Positions 17,718 through 28,684 of a stretch of 64,000 bases of DNA are shown here, one piece after another. Location of the stretch: the NCBI RefSeq assembly GCF_020400825.1, contig NZ_JAINVH010000007.1, positions 1 to 64,000 on the forward strand. The letters are read 5' to 3'. Within the stretch, counting starts at the first letter, position 1, and every line of letters begins with the position of its first letter. A program made the position numbers and the translations under genes. The notes below the pieces were generated by a model. The model did not search any database, had not been told where the DNA came from, and was given only the letters and a program-made list of their open reading frames with translations. This DNA comes from Streptomyces sp. HPF1205 (GTDB lineage Bacteria; Actinomycetota; Actinomycetes; Streptomycetales; Streptomycetaceae).

Positions 17718-18971
17718 GTGCACGTGTCCTCGCCACCGCCTACCGCACCCTCGCCGACCACGCACGACGGGCCCGGGCGCAGAGGACTGTGGCCGTGGTG
17801 GCCGTGGTGGGGCGAGGGGACTCTGTCGACGACCGCGGCCGGCGCGGAGTTGGCCGTGGTGATCGCGTTCGTGTCGCTGCGGATCGGCACGCTGCTGGAC
17901 ATCCTGCCCGCGGCCCCGCACGGGCTGGCCCGGGCGTCCGACTCGGGCCTCGACGCGGCGTTGATGGGCGTCGCGCTGGTGGAGACGGTGGCGCTGTGCA
18001 CGGTGGCGGTGCGTCGGCGGCGATATCCGGCAGGGTGGTGGGCGTGGCTCGACGTGGGTGTGGCGATGGCGGTCCTGCTGTGTGAGCCCTGGTATCTGCA
18101 TCCCGAGGACTGGGCCGGGACATGGACGGCATGGGGCGGGGCGCTCAGCGTGAACGCGGTGTTCGGCGCGGCCATCGGTTTCCCGGCCCGGTGGCAGACC
18201 GCAGTCGCGACGTGCGGGGTCGCCACGGCTTACGCATTTCCCAGCGTAGTGTTGTCGCACGCGCACGCCTCGATCGCGGCCAGCAACCTGGTCAGCTACG
18301 CCGTGTTCGCTGTGGCGGCCCGGTCGTCGGCCACGTTCGTCCGCCGCCTGGCCCGTGACGCGGACCTCTCACGCGAGCATGCCGCGATCGCGGCCAGACA
18401 GGCCGAGCGGGACCGGCACCGGCTGCTGCTGCACGATCATGGCACGATCCTGCGCCTGCTGTCCGAACCGGGTCTTGAGCCCGCGTTGGTGGAGGCGCTG
18501 CGCCGTCAGGCCGCCGCCGGGGCGCTCCGGGTGCGGAGCTTCCTGGCTCAGCCGGATGGTGCGACGGCCGGAGCGCCGGGAACCTTGGCTGCCTTGGTGA
18601 GGCGTGCGGGGGAAAGCTTCAGCGATCTGCCGATTGATTACGCGGTGGACCTCGCGACCGACGTGATGATTCCTCCGGCGGTCGCCGACGCGCTGCAGGA
18701 GGCGCTGGCGACGGTGCTGCACAACGTGCGCACCTACGCCGCGGCCAGCCATGTCGTCGTCCACGCCGACGCCCCGCCGGGACTGGGCTGCTGGGAGGTC
18801 AGCGTCCGCGACGACGGACACGGATTCGACCAGTCCCGTCGACCGCTCGGCTTCGGGCTACGGGTACAGGTGAGCCGTGCGCTGGCCGAGGTCGGAGTGG
18901 AATCACAGATCCGGTCCGCAGTCGGCGCGGGGACCGTCGTGCTGCTGCGCGGAAGGTTGGAGGGCCAGTGA
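17718..18971 (+). CDS. NarL-type sensor histidine kinase
   Basis: 417 residues with about five or six membrane segments between residues 40 and 220, then a short helical region and an HATPase_c domain. The phosphoacceptor region reads ERDRHRLLLHDHGTILRLL, where the usual HisKA_3 E-L-H-D is L-L-H-D, so the His-Asp pair is kept but the surrounding box is degenerate. The N-box (ALQEALATVLHNV) and G-box (VRDDGHGFD) are present. The GTG at 17718 and another at 17724 are both possible starts. The stop overlaps the GTG of the response-regulator gene, so the two form a coupled two-component pair. The signal is unknown. Confidence 0.8.
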   Translation: MHVSSPPPTAPSPTTHDGPGRRGLWPWWPWWGEGTLSTTAAGAELAVVIAFVSLRIGTLLDILPAAPHGLARASDSGLDAALMGVALVETVALCTVAVRRRRYPAGWWAWLDVGVAMAVLLCEPWYLHPEDWAGTWTAWGGALSVNAVFGAAIGFPARWQTAVATCGVATAYAFPSVVLSHAHASIAASNLVSYAVFAVAARSSATFVRRLARDADLSREHAAIAARQAERDRHRLLLHDHGTILRLLSEPGLEPALVEALRRQAAAGALRVRSFLAQPDGATAGAPGTLAALVRRAGESFSDLPIDYAVDLATDVMIPPAVADALQEALATVLHNVRTYAAASHVVVHADAPPGLGCWEVSVRDDGHGFDQSRRPLGFGLRVQVSRALAEVGVESQIRSAVGAGTVVLLRGRLEGQ

Positions 18972-19648
18972 GCGCCCCTCAGGGACGAGGCGTTCCCGGA
19001 AGGGAGGGGATCCGTGTTGTCGTCGTCGATGACGACACGGTGATCCGGGAGGGACTGCCCCGCCTCATTCCAGAACTGCACGTGCACATGACGGTCAGCA
19101 GTGTGGAAGAACTACTGGCCGCGCAGCCGGAGACGGACGTCGTCCTGCTCGATCTGGTGCTGACCGGTACCGGCCGCACCGGCGTACGCCAAGGAGCGGT
19201 CGCCGTCGAAGCCGTTGCGCGAGCCGGGTACCGGGTGTTGATCTACACCAACGAGCGCCGCCGCGAGGTGCTGGTCGGCTGTATGGCAGCAGGTGCTCGG
19301 GGCGTGATCCACAAGGCGGAGCCACTGGTGGCCCTGGCCGAGGCAGTGGCGGAGGTGGCGGCCGGCCGCGTGGTCGTCACGCAGGCCCTGGTGGGGCTGG
19401 CGGAGTTGGCGGAGCGCCGGGGCACTCTGCCCAGCCTGACAACGCGGCAGCGGGAGATTCTGTCGGCCAGGGCCCGTGGGGAGACGTTCCGCAGCATCGC
19501 CGATCGGCTGTTCATCAGCAAGAAGACAGCCGAGGAGCACATGGCCGTGGTGACCGCGAAGTTCGCCGATTTCCTGCGCGACCACTCCCCCGCCGACCTG
19601 GAGCGAGAGCTGGGTCTCGGCCCTGGGGACCTCCTCGATCCCCGGTAG
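18968..19648 (+). CDS. LuxR/NarL-type response regulator
   Basis: 226 residues. The receiver domain has the acidic pocket VVVVDDD (17-23), the phosphoacceptor D62 in VVLLDLVL, a Thr in YTNERRR and Lys in GVIHKAEP. The C-terminal LuxR-type HTH spans about 155-215 (LTTRQREILSARARGETFRSIADRLFISKKTAEEH by position), ending with a short tail. GTGA overlap with the sensor-kinase gene indicates translational coupling. A transposase remnant begins just after the stop. Confidence 0.85.
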   Translation: MSAPQGRGVPGREGIRVVVVDDDTVIREGLPRLIPELHVHMTVSSVEELLAAQPETDVVLLDLVLTGTGRTGVRQGAVAVEAVARAGYRVLIYTNERRREVLVGCMAAGARGVIHKAEPLVALAEAVAEVAAGRVVVTQALVGLAELAERRGTLPSLTTRQREILSARARGETFRSIADRLFISKKTAEEHMAVVTAKFADFLRDHSPADLERELGLGPGDLLDPR

Positions 19649-19658
19649 ACAGGCAGAC

Positions 19659-19862
19659 GTGTGCGCGCCCGTCAACCGGCCCCTGACCACCGGCCAGAAA
19701 TTGTCGAACACGGCGCTGGCTGCCGTCCGCGCCCCGGTCGAGCACGGCTTCGCCCACCTCAAGAACTGGCGCGTCCTCGGCAAGCTCCGCACCGACCCGA
19801 ATGGGGCGACCGCCCTGGTCAGGGCCCTGCTGGTCCTCACGAACCGCGAAGTCGCCCGCTGA
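19659..19862 (+). pseudogene. Transposase C-terminal remnant (DDE type)
   Basis: A 67-codon frame whose product contains VEHGFAHLKNWRVLGKLRTD and ends LVLTNREVAR, the C-terminal segment common to DDE transposases of Streptomyces insertion sequences (IS5-like or related). The first two-thirds of the gene are absent and no terminal repeats are visible. It is an insertion-sequence scar abutting the response-regulator gene. Confidence 0.75.
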
Positions 19863-20097
19863 CCGATGATCTTCACGACAGGCACCCGCCCGCGACCAGC
19901 CCGAGTATCCCGAACCCCACGCACACCGGACCCGTGACCAACAACTTCGCGATGCACACCGCTCAATGAACGACGCCACCCTGGGCGCGGGGCCCCCGGC
20001 GAGTGCCTGGGGCGGGCCGGCAGGGGGTCCGATCCCCCTGCCGACCGTACGGCCCGTGTCCCCGCCGGAGACGCGCCCGGACTGCACCGGACCTGCG

Positions 20098-21348
20098 TCA
20101 GGCCGCGGCCAGCGCCTCGGTCGGGGGCAGCCGGGCCGCCCGGACGGACGGGTACACCCCGGCCGCCATACCGATGAGCAGCGCGGCGCCGAGCCCGCCG
20201 GCCACGGACGGGAGCGGGACGACCGGCGGCCAGCCCTGGAACGTGGCGTAGCCGAGGACCGCGAGGGCCCCGGCGGTCGCGCCCACCGCGCCGCCGGCCG
20301 CGGAGAGGATCACGGCCTCGGTGAGGAACTGGCCTCTGATCTGGCCGCGGTTGGCGCCCAGGGCCCGGCGCAGGCCGATCTCCCGCCGGCGCTCCAGTAC
20401 GGAGATGATCATGGTGTTGGCCACGCCGATGCCGCCGACCAGCAACGCCACCCCGGCCAGGCCCAGGAAGAGGGACGAGAAGGTGTGCTGGGTGGCGCGT
20501 TTGGCGGCGAGCGCGTCCGAGGGCCGGCTGACCTCCACCAGCCCGGGCAGTTGCGGGTAGAGCGTGGCGGGCAGCACCGCTCGGACGTCTTCCAGCGCGT
20601 CCTCGCGGGCCTTGACGTACACCACCGTGGGGTGCCCGTCGAAGGCGAGGTAGTGCGCCGCGGCGGACCAGCCGACCATGACCGACTGCTCCAGCTGCGG
20701 GGTGAGCGGCATGGGGTCGAGAATGCCGATGACGGTGAACAGCCGTTTGTCGATGATGACCTGCGGCAGCGGCCCGTTCGCCGGGAGCTGCCGGAAGCCC
20801 AGCCATGAGGCTGCCTGGTAGCCGAGCACCACTGTCGGGAACCCGTCCGTGGCCGGTGAGAGGAACCTGCCGGTGTGCACCCGGCCGCCGACGGCCGGCA
20901 GCAGGTCCTCCCGGGCGGCGAGCACGCTGATGCCCACGCTGTCGCTGGGGTCGGACCGGTCGCTGCGCCGTACGTCGCGGTGGGTGTTGGCGACGGCGCT
21001 CACCTCGGTCACCGGCCCGATGCGCCGGGCCATCGCGTCCGCGTCCGGCGGCAGCAGCACCGGCGGCGTCTGATTCGGCTGCGGCTGGGCCTGGAGCAGG
21101 TTGGTGCCCAGCGCCGTCAGCTGCTCCAGCAGTCCCTTCTGGCTGGAGGCGGGGATCCCGGTGACGACGATCATCGTGGCGATGCCGATGGAGATTCCCA
21201 GCGCCGACAGGGCCGCCCGCAGCCTGCGCACCCGCAGTCCGACGAGTCCCAGCAGCAGGACGTCCCCGGGGGACAACCGCACCGGCCCGGGAGCGGTGGT
21301 GCCCGTGGTCCTTGTCCGGCTCATCGTCCGGCTCATCGTCCGGCTCAT
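20098..21348 (-). CDS. MacB/FtsX-type ABC transporter permease
   Basis: 416-residue permease of the MacB family. There is an N-terminal membrane helix ([18 protein letters not shown]), a large extracytoplasmic domain, then three C-terminal helices with the FtsX motif [29 protein letters not shown]. It works with the ATPase encoded just upstream (ATGA overlap) and the periplasmic-adaptor-like protein before that. The N-terminus [12 protein letters not shown] is encoded by three 12-bp repeats, giving three alternative start codons in phase. Confidence 0.88.
   Translation of the reverse strand: MSRTMSRTMSRTRTTGTTAPGPVRLSPGDVLLLGLVGLRVRRLRAALSALGISIGIATMIVVTGIPASSQKGLLEQLTALGTNLLQAQPQPNQTPPVLLPPDADAMARRIGPVTEVSAVANTHRDVRRSDRSDPSDSVGISVLAAREDLLPAVGGRVHTGRFLSPATDGFPTVVLGYQAASWLGFRQLPANGPLPQVIIDKRLFTVIGILDPMPLTPQLEQSVMVGWSAAAHYLAFDGHPTVVYVKAREDALEDVRAVLPATLYPQLPGLVEVSRPSDALAAKRATQHTFSSLFLGLAGVALLVGGIGVANTMIISVLERRREIGLRRALGANRGQIRGQFLTEAVILSAAGGAVGATAGALAVLGYATFQGWPPVVPLPSVAGGLGAALLIGMAAGVYPSVRAARLPPTEALAAA
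21313..21348 (-). repeat. Three 12-bp repeats at the permease start
   Basis: A 12-bp unit containing CGGCTCATCGTC is tandemly repeated, placing three ATG codons 12 bp apart at the start of the permease gene and just inside the overlap with the ATPase gene. Copy-number change keeps the frame. Confidence 0.8.
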
Positions 21349-22136
21349 CCGGCGGCCTCCTTCGTCAGGCCGTCCCGCACCGGGTGCGGCACCCGGCCCG
21401 CGCCGGAACGGGTGTCGGCCACGATCCGGCCGTCCCGCAGCTCGACCCGGCGCGGCAGCAGCGCGGCGATCTCCCGGTCGTGGGTGATGACGGCGATGGT
21501 GGTGCCCTCCGCGTTGAGGCGGGTGAGCAGGTCGAGGACGGCCCGGCCGTTGGCGCTGTCCAGGGCGCCGGTGGGCTCGTCGGCCAGGACCAGGGCCGGG
21601 GAGTTGACCAGGGCGCGGGCGATGGCCACGCGCTGGCGTTCGCCGCCGGAGAGCTGGTGCGGAAGGTGGCGGAGGCGGTGCGCCATGCCGACGCGGGCCA
21701 GCGCCTCCTCGGCCAGCGGGCGGCGCCGGCGGCGCGGGACCCCGGCGTACAGCAGCCCGGTGGCCACGTTCTCGGTCGCGCTCAGCCCGTCGGTGAGGTG
21801 GAACTGCTGGAACACGAAGCCGAGCCAGCGCGCCCGCAGCACCGACAACCGCCGGTCGGGCAGGGTCGCGACGTCCTGGCCGGCGACCTCCACGGTGCCC
21901 TCGGTCGGCAGGTCGAGCGTGCCCATCAGGTGCAGCAGGGTCGACTTGCCCGAGCCCGACGGGCCGACGACCGCGAGCAGTTCACCCGCGGTGACGGTGA
22001 GGGAGACACGGTCGAGGGCGGTCACTCCGCCCGGGTGGACCTTGCTGGCGTCGCGCAGGCGCAGGACGTCCCGGCCGGCCGCGGGGCCCCTGCCGGAGTA
22101 GGGCACCGGCCCGGTGCCGGCGGCCTGGCCCGTCAT
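21345..22136 (-). CDS. MacB/LolD-type ABC transporter ATP-binding protein
   Basis: 263 residues. Walker [11 protein letters not shown]-loop FVFQQFHL, signature LSGGERQR, Walker B ALVLADEP followed by TGALDSANG, and H-loop ITHD are all present, so it should be an active ATPase. Family features such as GTLD after the Walker A helix fit the MacB/LolD group. Overlapping start and stop codons join it to the adaptor gene upstream and the permease downstream. The C-terminal tail of about 20 residues is Arg/Gly-rich and not conserved. Confidence 0.92.
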   Translation of the reverse strand: MTGQAAGTGPVPYSGRGPAAGRDVLRLRDASKVHPGGVTALDRVSLTVTAGELLAVVGPSGSGKSTLLHLMGTLDLPTEGTVEVAGQDVATLPDRRLSVLRARWLGFVFQQFHLTDGLSATENVATGLLYAGVPRRRRRPLAEEALARVGMAHRLRHLPHQLSGGERQRVAIARALVNSPALVLADEPTGALDSANGRAVLDLLTRLNAEGTTIAVITHDREIAALLPRRVELRDGRIVADTRSGAGRVPHPVRDGLTKEAAG

Positions 22137-23428
22137 GACGCGGTCTCCACCCGCAGGCCCGCGGTCACGCCCGGCCCGCTCACCTCGACCCGGCCGGCCG
22201 CGAACAGCCCGGTGGTGACGGCGATCAGTGTGCCGTCGGTGCGCTGCAACGCGTACCCGCCCTCCTTCAGCGCCACCAGCGCGGTAACGGGGACGGCCAG
22301 CACGCCGTGCCGGGTCGTGGTGGTGAACCGGACGGTGACCGGGGCCGCGTCCAGCGCCGCGAGGTCCTTCGGGTGCACTGGCGCGACCGTGACGTCCACG
22401 GTGGGCGGTGAGTTCGGATCCTGCTGGCCCGAACCGGCGTCGTTGGCACCGGCCTGGACCGTGGTACTGACCGCCGTCACGGTGCCGGGCACCAACCGCT
22501 CGTCCGGCAGCGTGATCGTCACCGCGGCCCCGATCCTGATGCCGCTCTCGTCGCCGGCCTCGACGGGCACGGTGATCCGGCGGCCGGTCGTGGTGACCGA
22601 CATCAGCGTCTCCTGCACCGGGTCGCCCAGGTGCGCCTGGACCTGACCGATCCGTACCGGTCCGGGCAGCACGACGGCCTGCCCGACGCCCAGCGTGCCG
22701 GTCGCGGTCATCCCGATGTGCTGCTGCCAGCGTTTGACGGCAGCGGCCAGTTCCGCCGTGTACGTGGCGCCGCGGCCGTCGGTGTCCGGCGGACGGTAAC
22801 CGATGTCGTACCCCAGCGCCCGCAGATTGTCGGCGACGACGGTGACGTCGCGGCCCCGCAGCGGCGCCTGCTTGCCGGACGGCGCCTTGAGCGTACGGAA
22901 GAGGGGAGTGCTGCCGTAGAGGACGACCACCGGCTGGTCGTCGGCGCGGTAGAGCGCGTGGCCGCGGGTCACCGTGGACCCGGCCGCCGCCAGCGCCGTG
23001 ACCACACCGGTACCGTGGCCGGTCACCGGCGTCCGCGGGCCGAAACCGAGGGTGCCGGGCAGGCTCCGGCTGTCGGACAGGTCGGTTCTCGTCACGGTCG
23101 CGACGTGCACCCTTGCGGCGCTCGACGGGGGTTTCGGGGGCTTGCGGGCGTGGGTGTGCAGGGCGACGGCGCCCGTGGCGAGGCCGCCGGCCACGAGAAG
23201 GAGGGCGGCCAGCGAGGCTGGCCGGGCCCGGGACCGCCGGGGGCGGACGTGACCGGTGGCCCCCGGCTGGACGGGCTCCGCGCGCCCGGCCGCCGGCTCC
23301 GTCGGCAGGGGAACGCCGGACGGTGCGGGCTCAGGTGCGGAATCGGCGCCGGACGGCGCGGGTTCACCTGCGGGATCGGCGCCGGACGGCGCGGGGCGCG
23401 GGTCGCGGGGGGGTACGGACTCGGTCAC
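22133..23428 (-). CDS. Membrane-fusion-like adaptor with peptidoglycan-binding domain
   Basis: 431 residues. The N-terminus is a cytosolic Pro/Ala/Ser-rich repeat segment (1-70) followed by one membrane helix ([20 protein letters not shown]). The extracytoplasmic part contains a lipoyl/HlyD-like start, a PG_binding_1 motif ([13 protein letters not shown]... [11 protein letters not shown]), and beta-barrel segments typical of RND/MacA-like adaptors near the C-terminus. In actinobacteria such proteins pair with MacB-type ABC exporters, possibly bridging to the wall. ATGA overlap with the ATPase gene. The upstream lipoprotein gene ends five bases earlier. Confidence 0.82.
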   Translation of the reverse strand: MTESVPPRDPRPAPSGADPAGEPAPSGADSAPEPAPSGVPLPTEPAAGRAEPVQPGATGHVRPRRSRARPASLAALLLVAGGLATGAVALHTHARKPPKPPSSAARVHVATVTRTDLSDSRSLPGTLGFGPRTPVTGHGTGVVTALAAAGSTVTRGHALYRADDQPVVVLYGSTPLFRTLKAPSGKQAPLRGRDVTVVADNLRALGYDIGYRPPDTDGRGATYTAELAAAVKRWQQHIGMTATGTLGVGQAVVLPGPVRIGQVQAHLGDPVQETLMSVTTTGRRITVPVEAGDESGIRIGAAVTITLPDERLVPGTVTAVSTTVQAGANDAGSGQQDPNSPPTVDVTVAPVHPKDLAALDAAPVTVRFTTTTRHGVLAVPVTALVALKEGGYALQRTDGTLIAVTTGLFAAGRVEVSGPGVTAGLRVETAS

Positions 23429-23432
23429 GGCG

Positions 23433-24152
23433 CTACTTCCCCGTCCCGCCGCCGAAGGCCTGCCGCTGGCACTGCTCCTCGATCTTGCCCTCGTCCGCCG
23501 GGACTTGGGTGGTGCTGCTGTCGTAGGTCCAGCCGAGGCCGCCCGGGTCCACGCTGGTGTCCGGCACGAGATGGACCTTGACGCCGTGGGCGCGCATGCA
23601 GGAGATCTCGGCGAGCATGTCGTCCCGGTAGTGCGGGTTGAGCGCCGGGTTCAGCTCCGGCGGTTCCTGCGGGAGCTTGTTCACGCAGGCCGCGCTCGCC
23701 TGCTTGGGGACGGGATCGGCGACCGTCTTGGGCGCGCCGCCCACCGCCTCGGCGCGGCCGGTGTTCCAGTGGGCGCCATGCGCGACCAGGCACTCGTCCC
23801 ACGCGTGAATCATCGCCTCGCGTTCGGCAGGCGTGTCGTCAAGGCGCTCCTGCGGTCGCGCCGAGGAGTCGCTGCCGGTGCCGGAGCTCGCTCCGTTGCC
23901 CGCGCCCGTGGAGGTGGCGGAGGTGCCAGGAGTCGCACCGGCCGCGGGATTGGTGGCCGCCGAGGAGGCCGGGAGCGAGGCGACGCCGGGATCCGTACGG
24001 CCGCCGCCCGCGCACCCGGCCAGTGCGAGCAGGCACACCGCCGCGGCGGACGCGGGGAACAGCAGGCGGCGCGGGCGCGGGGCAACGGCTGGGTGTGGAG
24101 CAACGGCCGGGCGCAGGGCAGGGGATCGGCGCGGGGCAGGGTTCGGTGACAT
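23433..24152 (-). CDS. Lipoprotein, first gene of the efflux operon
   Basis: 239 residues with an Arg/Pro/Ala-rich N-terminus, a hydrophobic segment and a lipobox LALAGC, so it is membrane-anchored outside. A Gly/Ser/Ala-rich linker follows, then a globular region with two similar motifs: ECLVAHGAHWN and SCMRAHGVKVHLV, plus two further Cys (AACVNKL, EEQCQRQ). The repeated C-x3-HG motif and even Cys count suggest disulphides or metal binding. It precedes the adaptor gene by four bp, and its promoter region carries an 11-bp direct repeat shared with the divergent response-regulator gene. Confidence 0.78.
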   Translation of the reverse strand: MSPNPAPRRSPALRPAVAPHPAVAPRPRRLLFPASAAAVCLLALAGCAGGGRTDPGVASLPASSAATNPAAGATPGTSATSTGAGNGASSGTGSDSSARPQERLDDTPAEREAMIHAWDECLVAHGAHWNTGRAEAVGGAPKTVADPVPKQASAACVNKLPQEPPELNPALNPHYRDDMLAEISCMRAHGVKVHLVPDTSVDPGGLGWTYDSSTTQVPADEGKIEEQCQRQAFGGGTGK

Positions 24153-24175
24153 GCCCGGGGACGCTAAGGCGCGGA

Positions 24176-24193
24176 TGTCAGGAGATTGTCAGG
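24176..24193. promoter_or_regulatory. 11-bp-spaced direct repeat TGTCAGG (putative OmpR-family operator)
   Basis: TGTCAGG at 24176-24182 and again at 24187-24193, one helical turn apart, in the gap between the divergent efflux operon and OmpR-type response-regulator gene. Direct repeats with 11-bp period are the usual binding form for PhoP/OmpR regulators. Confidence 0.5.
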
Positions 24194-24276
24194 AAGCCGT
24201 AGTCCTCCGGTGGTCTCCGGGCCGCCGACGCCCACGGGCGGGCCGGCGACCGGAACCCGTTCCTAGACTCGACGCC

Positions 24277-25044
24277 ATGTGCGCACACGTGGTGGTCGCC
24301 GAGGACGACCCCAAGCAGGCGGAACTGATACGCCGTTACCTGGCGAACGAAGGTCACCGGGTGGCCGTCGTGCACGACGGCCGGGCCGCGCTCGACGAGG
24401 CCCGGGCCTGCCGGCCCGACCTGATGGTGCTGGACGTCATGATGCCGAGGGTCGACGGCCTGGACGTGTGCAGGGCGCTGCGCGCCGATCCCGCGCTGGC
24501 CGGTCTGCCGGTGCTGATGCTCACCGCCCGTTCCGCCGAGGACGATCTGCTGCTGGGCCTCGACCTGGGCGCGGACGACTACATGACCAAGCCGTACAGT
24601 CCCCGCGAACTGATGGCCCGGGTCCGTACGCTGCTGCGCCGCGCGGCCTCGACGGCCTCACCCGCCCCGGCCACCGACCCGGTGCTGCGCGTCGGCCCGG
24701 TCGCCGTCGACCCGGTGCGCCACGAGGTCAGCTGCGACGGCCGCCCCGTCGCCTGCACCCCGGGCGAATTCGCCCTGCTGGCGCTGCTCGCCGCCGAGCC
24801 GGGCCGGGTCTTCAGCCGGGCCCAGATCATCCAGCACCTGCACGGCTTCGACCGCTATTTCACCTCGCGCACGGTCGACGTACACGTGATGAACCTGCGC
24901 CGCAAGATCGAGCCCGCCCCCGAGCGTCCGGTACGGCTCCTGACGGTCTACGGCGTGGGCTACAAGCTGGTGCCGGGTCCGGACCGCACGCCCGGCGCGG
25001 ACGCGCCCGCCACGCCGGGCAAGGACGCCCTCGATGGCGCGTGA
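24277..25044 (+). CDS. OmpR-family response regulator
   Basis: 255 residues. The receiver domain has acidic residues at D10-D11 (VVAEDDP), phosphoacceptor D53 in MVLDVMMP, a Thr in LMLTARS and Lys in DDYMTKPYSP. The C-terminal winged helix ends RTVDVHVMNLRRKIE and VYGVGYKLV, as in OmpR/PhoB proteins. The ATG at 24277 begins MCAHVVVAED. The histidine kinase gene starts inside its 3' end (11-bp overlap). It is divergent from the lipoprotein-adaptor-ABC operon, which it probably controls through the TGTCAGG repeats. Confidence 0.9.
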   Translation: MCAHVVVAEDDPKQAELIRRYLANEGHRVAVVHDGRAALDEARACRPDLMVLDVMMPRVDGLDVCRALRADPALAGLPVLMLTARSAEDDLLLGLDLGADDYMTKPYSPRELMARVRTLLRRAASTASPAPATDPVLRVGPVAVDPVRHEVSCDGRPVACTPGEFALLALLAAEPGRVFSRAQIIQHLHGFDRYFTSRTVDVHVMNLRRKIEPAPERPVRLLTVYGVGYKLVPGPDRTPGADAPATPGKDALDGA

Positions 25045-27058
25045 CGTCCCGCTGCGCCGCAGCCTGCCCGTCAAGCTGATGGTGCTCGCCACGCTCGTGG
25101 CGGCCGGCTCGATCGCCGCGACCGCCTGGCTGACCGTCCACATCACGGCCGTCGGGATCCGGCAGGAGCAGGGGCAGGCACTCACCGACGACGCGAAGGC
25201 GTACGACGTGCTGCTCGGCTGGGCCGCCACCCACCACGACTGGCAGGGTGCCGCCGGGACCGTGCGGGCGCTGGCCAAGGACACCGGGCTGCGGATCACC
25301 CTCACGGACACCCACCGCCGGGTCCTGCTGGACTCGGCGGGAAACGCGGCACCCGGATCCCGGAACTCCGCGGTGAATCCGGCGGGCCCGGCCGACGGCG
25401 GAACTCCGGCGGACGCCGCGGACTCCGGGAGGGACAAGGGCGCCGCGCTTCCCGCACAGGCGTCCGCGACAGTCGACCCCCTGGCGGTGGACACCGCCCT
25501 GATCGCCCGCACCCAGAGCCAGGCCAGGCCCGCGCCCACAGGGCTGCCGGCCGCGGTGCCGTGCCCGCGGCGCACCCGGTGCCTGCCTACGCCGGCTCCC
25601 GTGGCGCACACCGCGGAGCAGCCCCGGCAGGCCACGGCGGTGCCGCCGCCGTCCGGTACCGGCACCATCGACGCCCGAGCGGTCGGGCCGTTCCTGCTGC
25701 CGTCCGCCGAACGCGCGGACCTGCGCATCGGCGCACTGCGCATCGCCGCCTGCCTGCGCGACCGGCTGCACCTGGACGCGCAGGTGGTGAGCACCCCGAG
25801 CGGACGGCCGTACATCCGCACCGCACTGACCGGCCTGTACCTGCCCACCGACTGCAACACCAGCGCGCTCTCCAGGCCCACCCCCACCGAGACCCGTGCC
25901 CTGCGGCGGCTCGACGACCTCGCCGACACCTGCCTGCACCGCGAGGGCGCCGGGCCGGTCCGGATCGGACTGGATTTCAGCTGGACGCCGACCGGCCGGC
26001 GCACCGCCACCGGTGACGCGGCCGCCGCCTCCTGCGTGGACGCCGCCCGCCGGCAGCAGCTCACGCCCTATGTCGCCCCGCCCGCACTGCTGTTCGTCAG
26101 CAGCCCGCGCCAGCCCGCGGCCACCTTCCTCGATCTCTCCCCCGCCAACCGGGCCCGGGTCGCCGAGGTGACCGGGCTGGTCCTGCTGGTCACGCTGGCG
26201 GTCACCGCACTGGCCGGAACCCGCATGGTCCGCCCGTTGCGGGCGCTGGCGGGCGCGGCCCGGCGGATGACGGACGGCGACCTGGGCGCGCGGGTGAAGG
26301 TGACCGCCGGCGACGAGATGGGCCGGGTCGGCGTCGCCTTCAACACGATGGCCGAACGCCGCCAGGAGTCCGAGGCGTTGCGGAAGGCGATGGTCGGGGA
26401 CGTGGCCCACGAGCTGCGGAACCCACTGAGCAACATCCGCGGCTGGCTCGAGGCCGCGCAGGACGGACTGGTGGTCCCCGACCGCGACCTGGTGGCGTCC
26501 CTGCTCGACGAGGCGGTACTGCTGCAGCACGTCATCGACGACCTGCGGGACCTGTCGGCGGCCGACGCGGGCGGACTGCGCCTGCACCCCGAGCCGCTGG
26601 ACCTGGCCGAGCTCGTCGCCCAGGTCTCGACCGCTCACCGCGGCGCCGCCGAGGCAGCCGGCGTCACCCTGCGCACCGAAGCACCGGATCACCTACCGCT
26701 GACCGCCGACCCGGTCCGTCTGCGGCAGGCCGTCGGCAACCTGGTCTCGAACGCCGTCCGCCACACCCCGCCCGGCGGCATGGTCACCGTGCGCGCGGCG
26801 CTCTCCGGCCCCGACCGGGCGGTGATCGAGGTGGCCGACACCGGCACCGGCATCGCGCCGGCCGACCTGCCGCGTGTCTTCGACCGCTTCTGGCGCGCCG
26901 ACAAGTCCCGCACCCGCCGCACCGGCGGCAGCGGGCTCGGCCTGTCCATCGTCCGCAAACTCGCCGAAGCCCACGGCGGCACCGTCACCGCCGCCAGCAC
27001 TCCCGGCCGGGGCTCGGTCTTCACCCTGACCCTCCCCGCGCCCAGGGTTTCGACGTAG
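25034..27058 (+). CDS. Sensor histidine kinase with large extracytoplasmic domain
   Basis: 674 residues. The first membrane helix is at about 14-34 and the second near 375-395 (VTGLVLLVTLAVTALAG), enclosing an unusually long sensor region of about 340 residues with several Cys. HAMP follows (MRPLRALAGAARRMTDGDLGARV by position), then the H-box VGDVAHELRNPLSNI, N-box QAVGNLVSNAVRH, G1 DTGTGI, and G2 GGSGLGLSIV. It should phosphorylate the overlapping OmpR-type regulator. Its linkage to a MacB-type exporter operon suggests that it senses envelope stress or a peptide antibiotic; that is inference. Confidence 0.88.
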   Translation: MARDVPLRRSLPVKLMVLATLVAAGSIAATAWLTVHITAVGIRQEQGQALTDDAKAYDVLLGWAATHHDWQGAAGTVRALAKDTGLRITLTDTHRRVLLDSAGNAAPGSRNSAVNPAGPADGGTPADAADSGRDKGAALPAQASATVDPLAVDTALIARTQSQARPAPTGLPAAVPCPRRTRCLPTPAPVAHTAEQPRQATAVPPPSGTGTIDARAVGPFLLPSAERADLRIGALRIAACLRDRLHLDAQVVSTPSGRPYIRTALTGLYLPTDCNTSALSRPTPTETRALRRLDDLADTCLHREGAGPVRIGLDFSWTPTGRRTATGDAAAASCVDAARRQQLTPYVAPPALLFVSSPRQPAATFLDLSPANRARVAEVTGLVLLVTLAVTALAGTRMVRPLRALAGAARRMTDGDLGARVKVTAGDEMGRVGVAFNTMAERRQESEALRKAMVGDVAHELRNPLSNIRGWLEAAQDGLVVPDRDLVASLLDEAVLLQHVIDDLRDLSAADAGGLRLHPEPLDLAELVAQVSTAHRGAAEAAGVTLRTEAPDHLPLTADPVRLRQAVGNLVSNAVRHTPPGGMVTVRAALSGPDRAVIEVADTGTGIAPADLPRVFDRFWRADKSRTRRTGGSGLGLSIVRKLAEAHGGTVTAASTPGRGSVFTLTLPAPRVST

Positions 27059-27195
27059 TCGGTGAGTGTCCGGTGCGTGATCACGCCGGGCCGGGGAGTT
27101 CCAGGGGGCGGCGGGCGCCGCGCGAGTTCCCGGTGCAAGCCCGAGCCGCAGCCCCCGCCGTGCTCCAGGAGCCAGGGAATTCAGGCGCTACAACC

Positions 27196-28581
<1,386 letters not shown>

Positions 28582-28684
28582 GGGGTGCTCCGGGGGTGGT
28601 CGGGGGTGGAGGTGCGGTCGCCCGGGGGCGCGGGTCCCCCGGCACCGGGCCGGGGGACGGGCCGCGCCCTTCCGGGGCCGCGCC

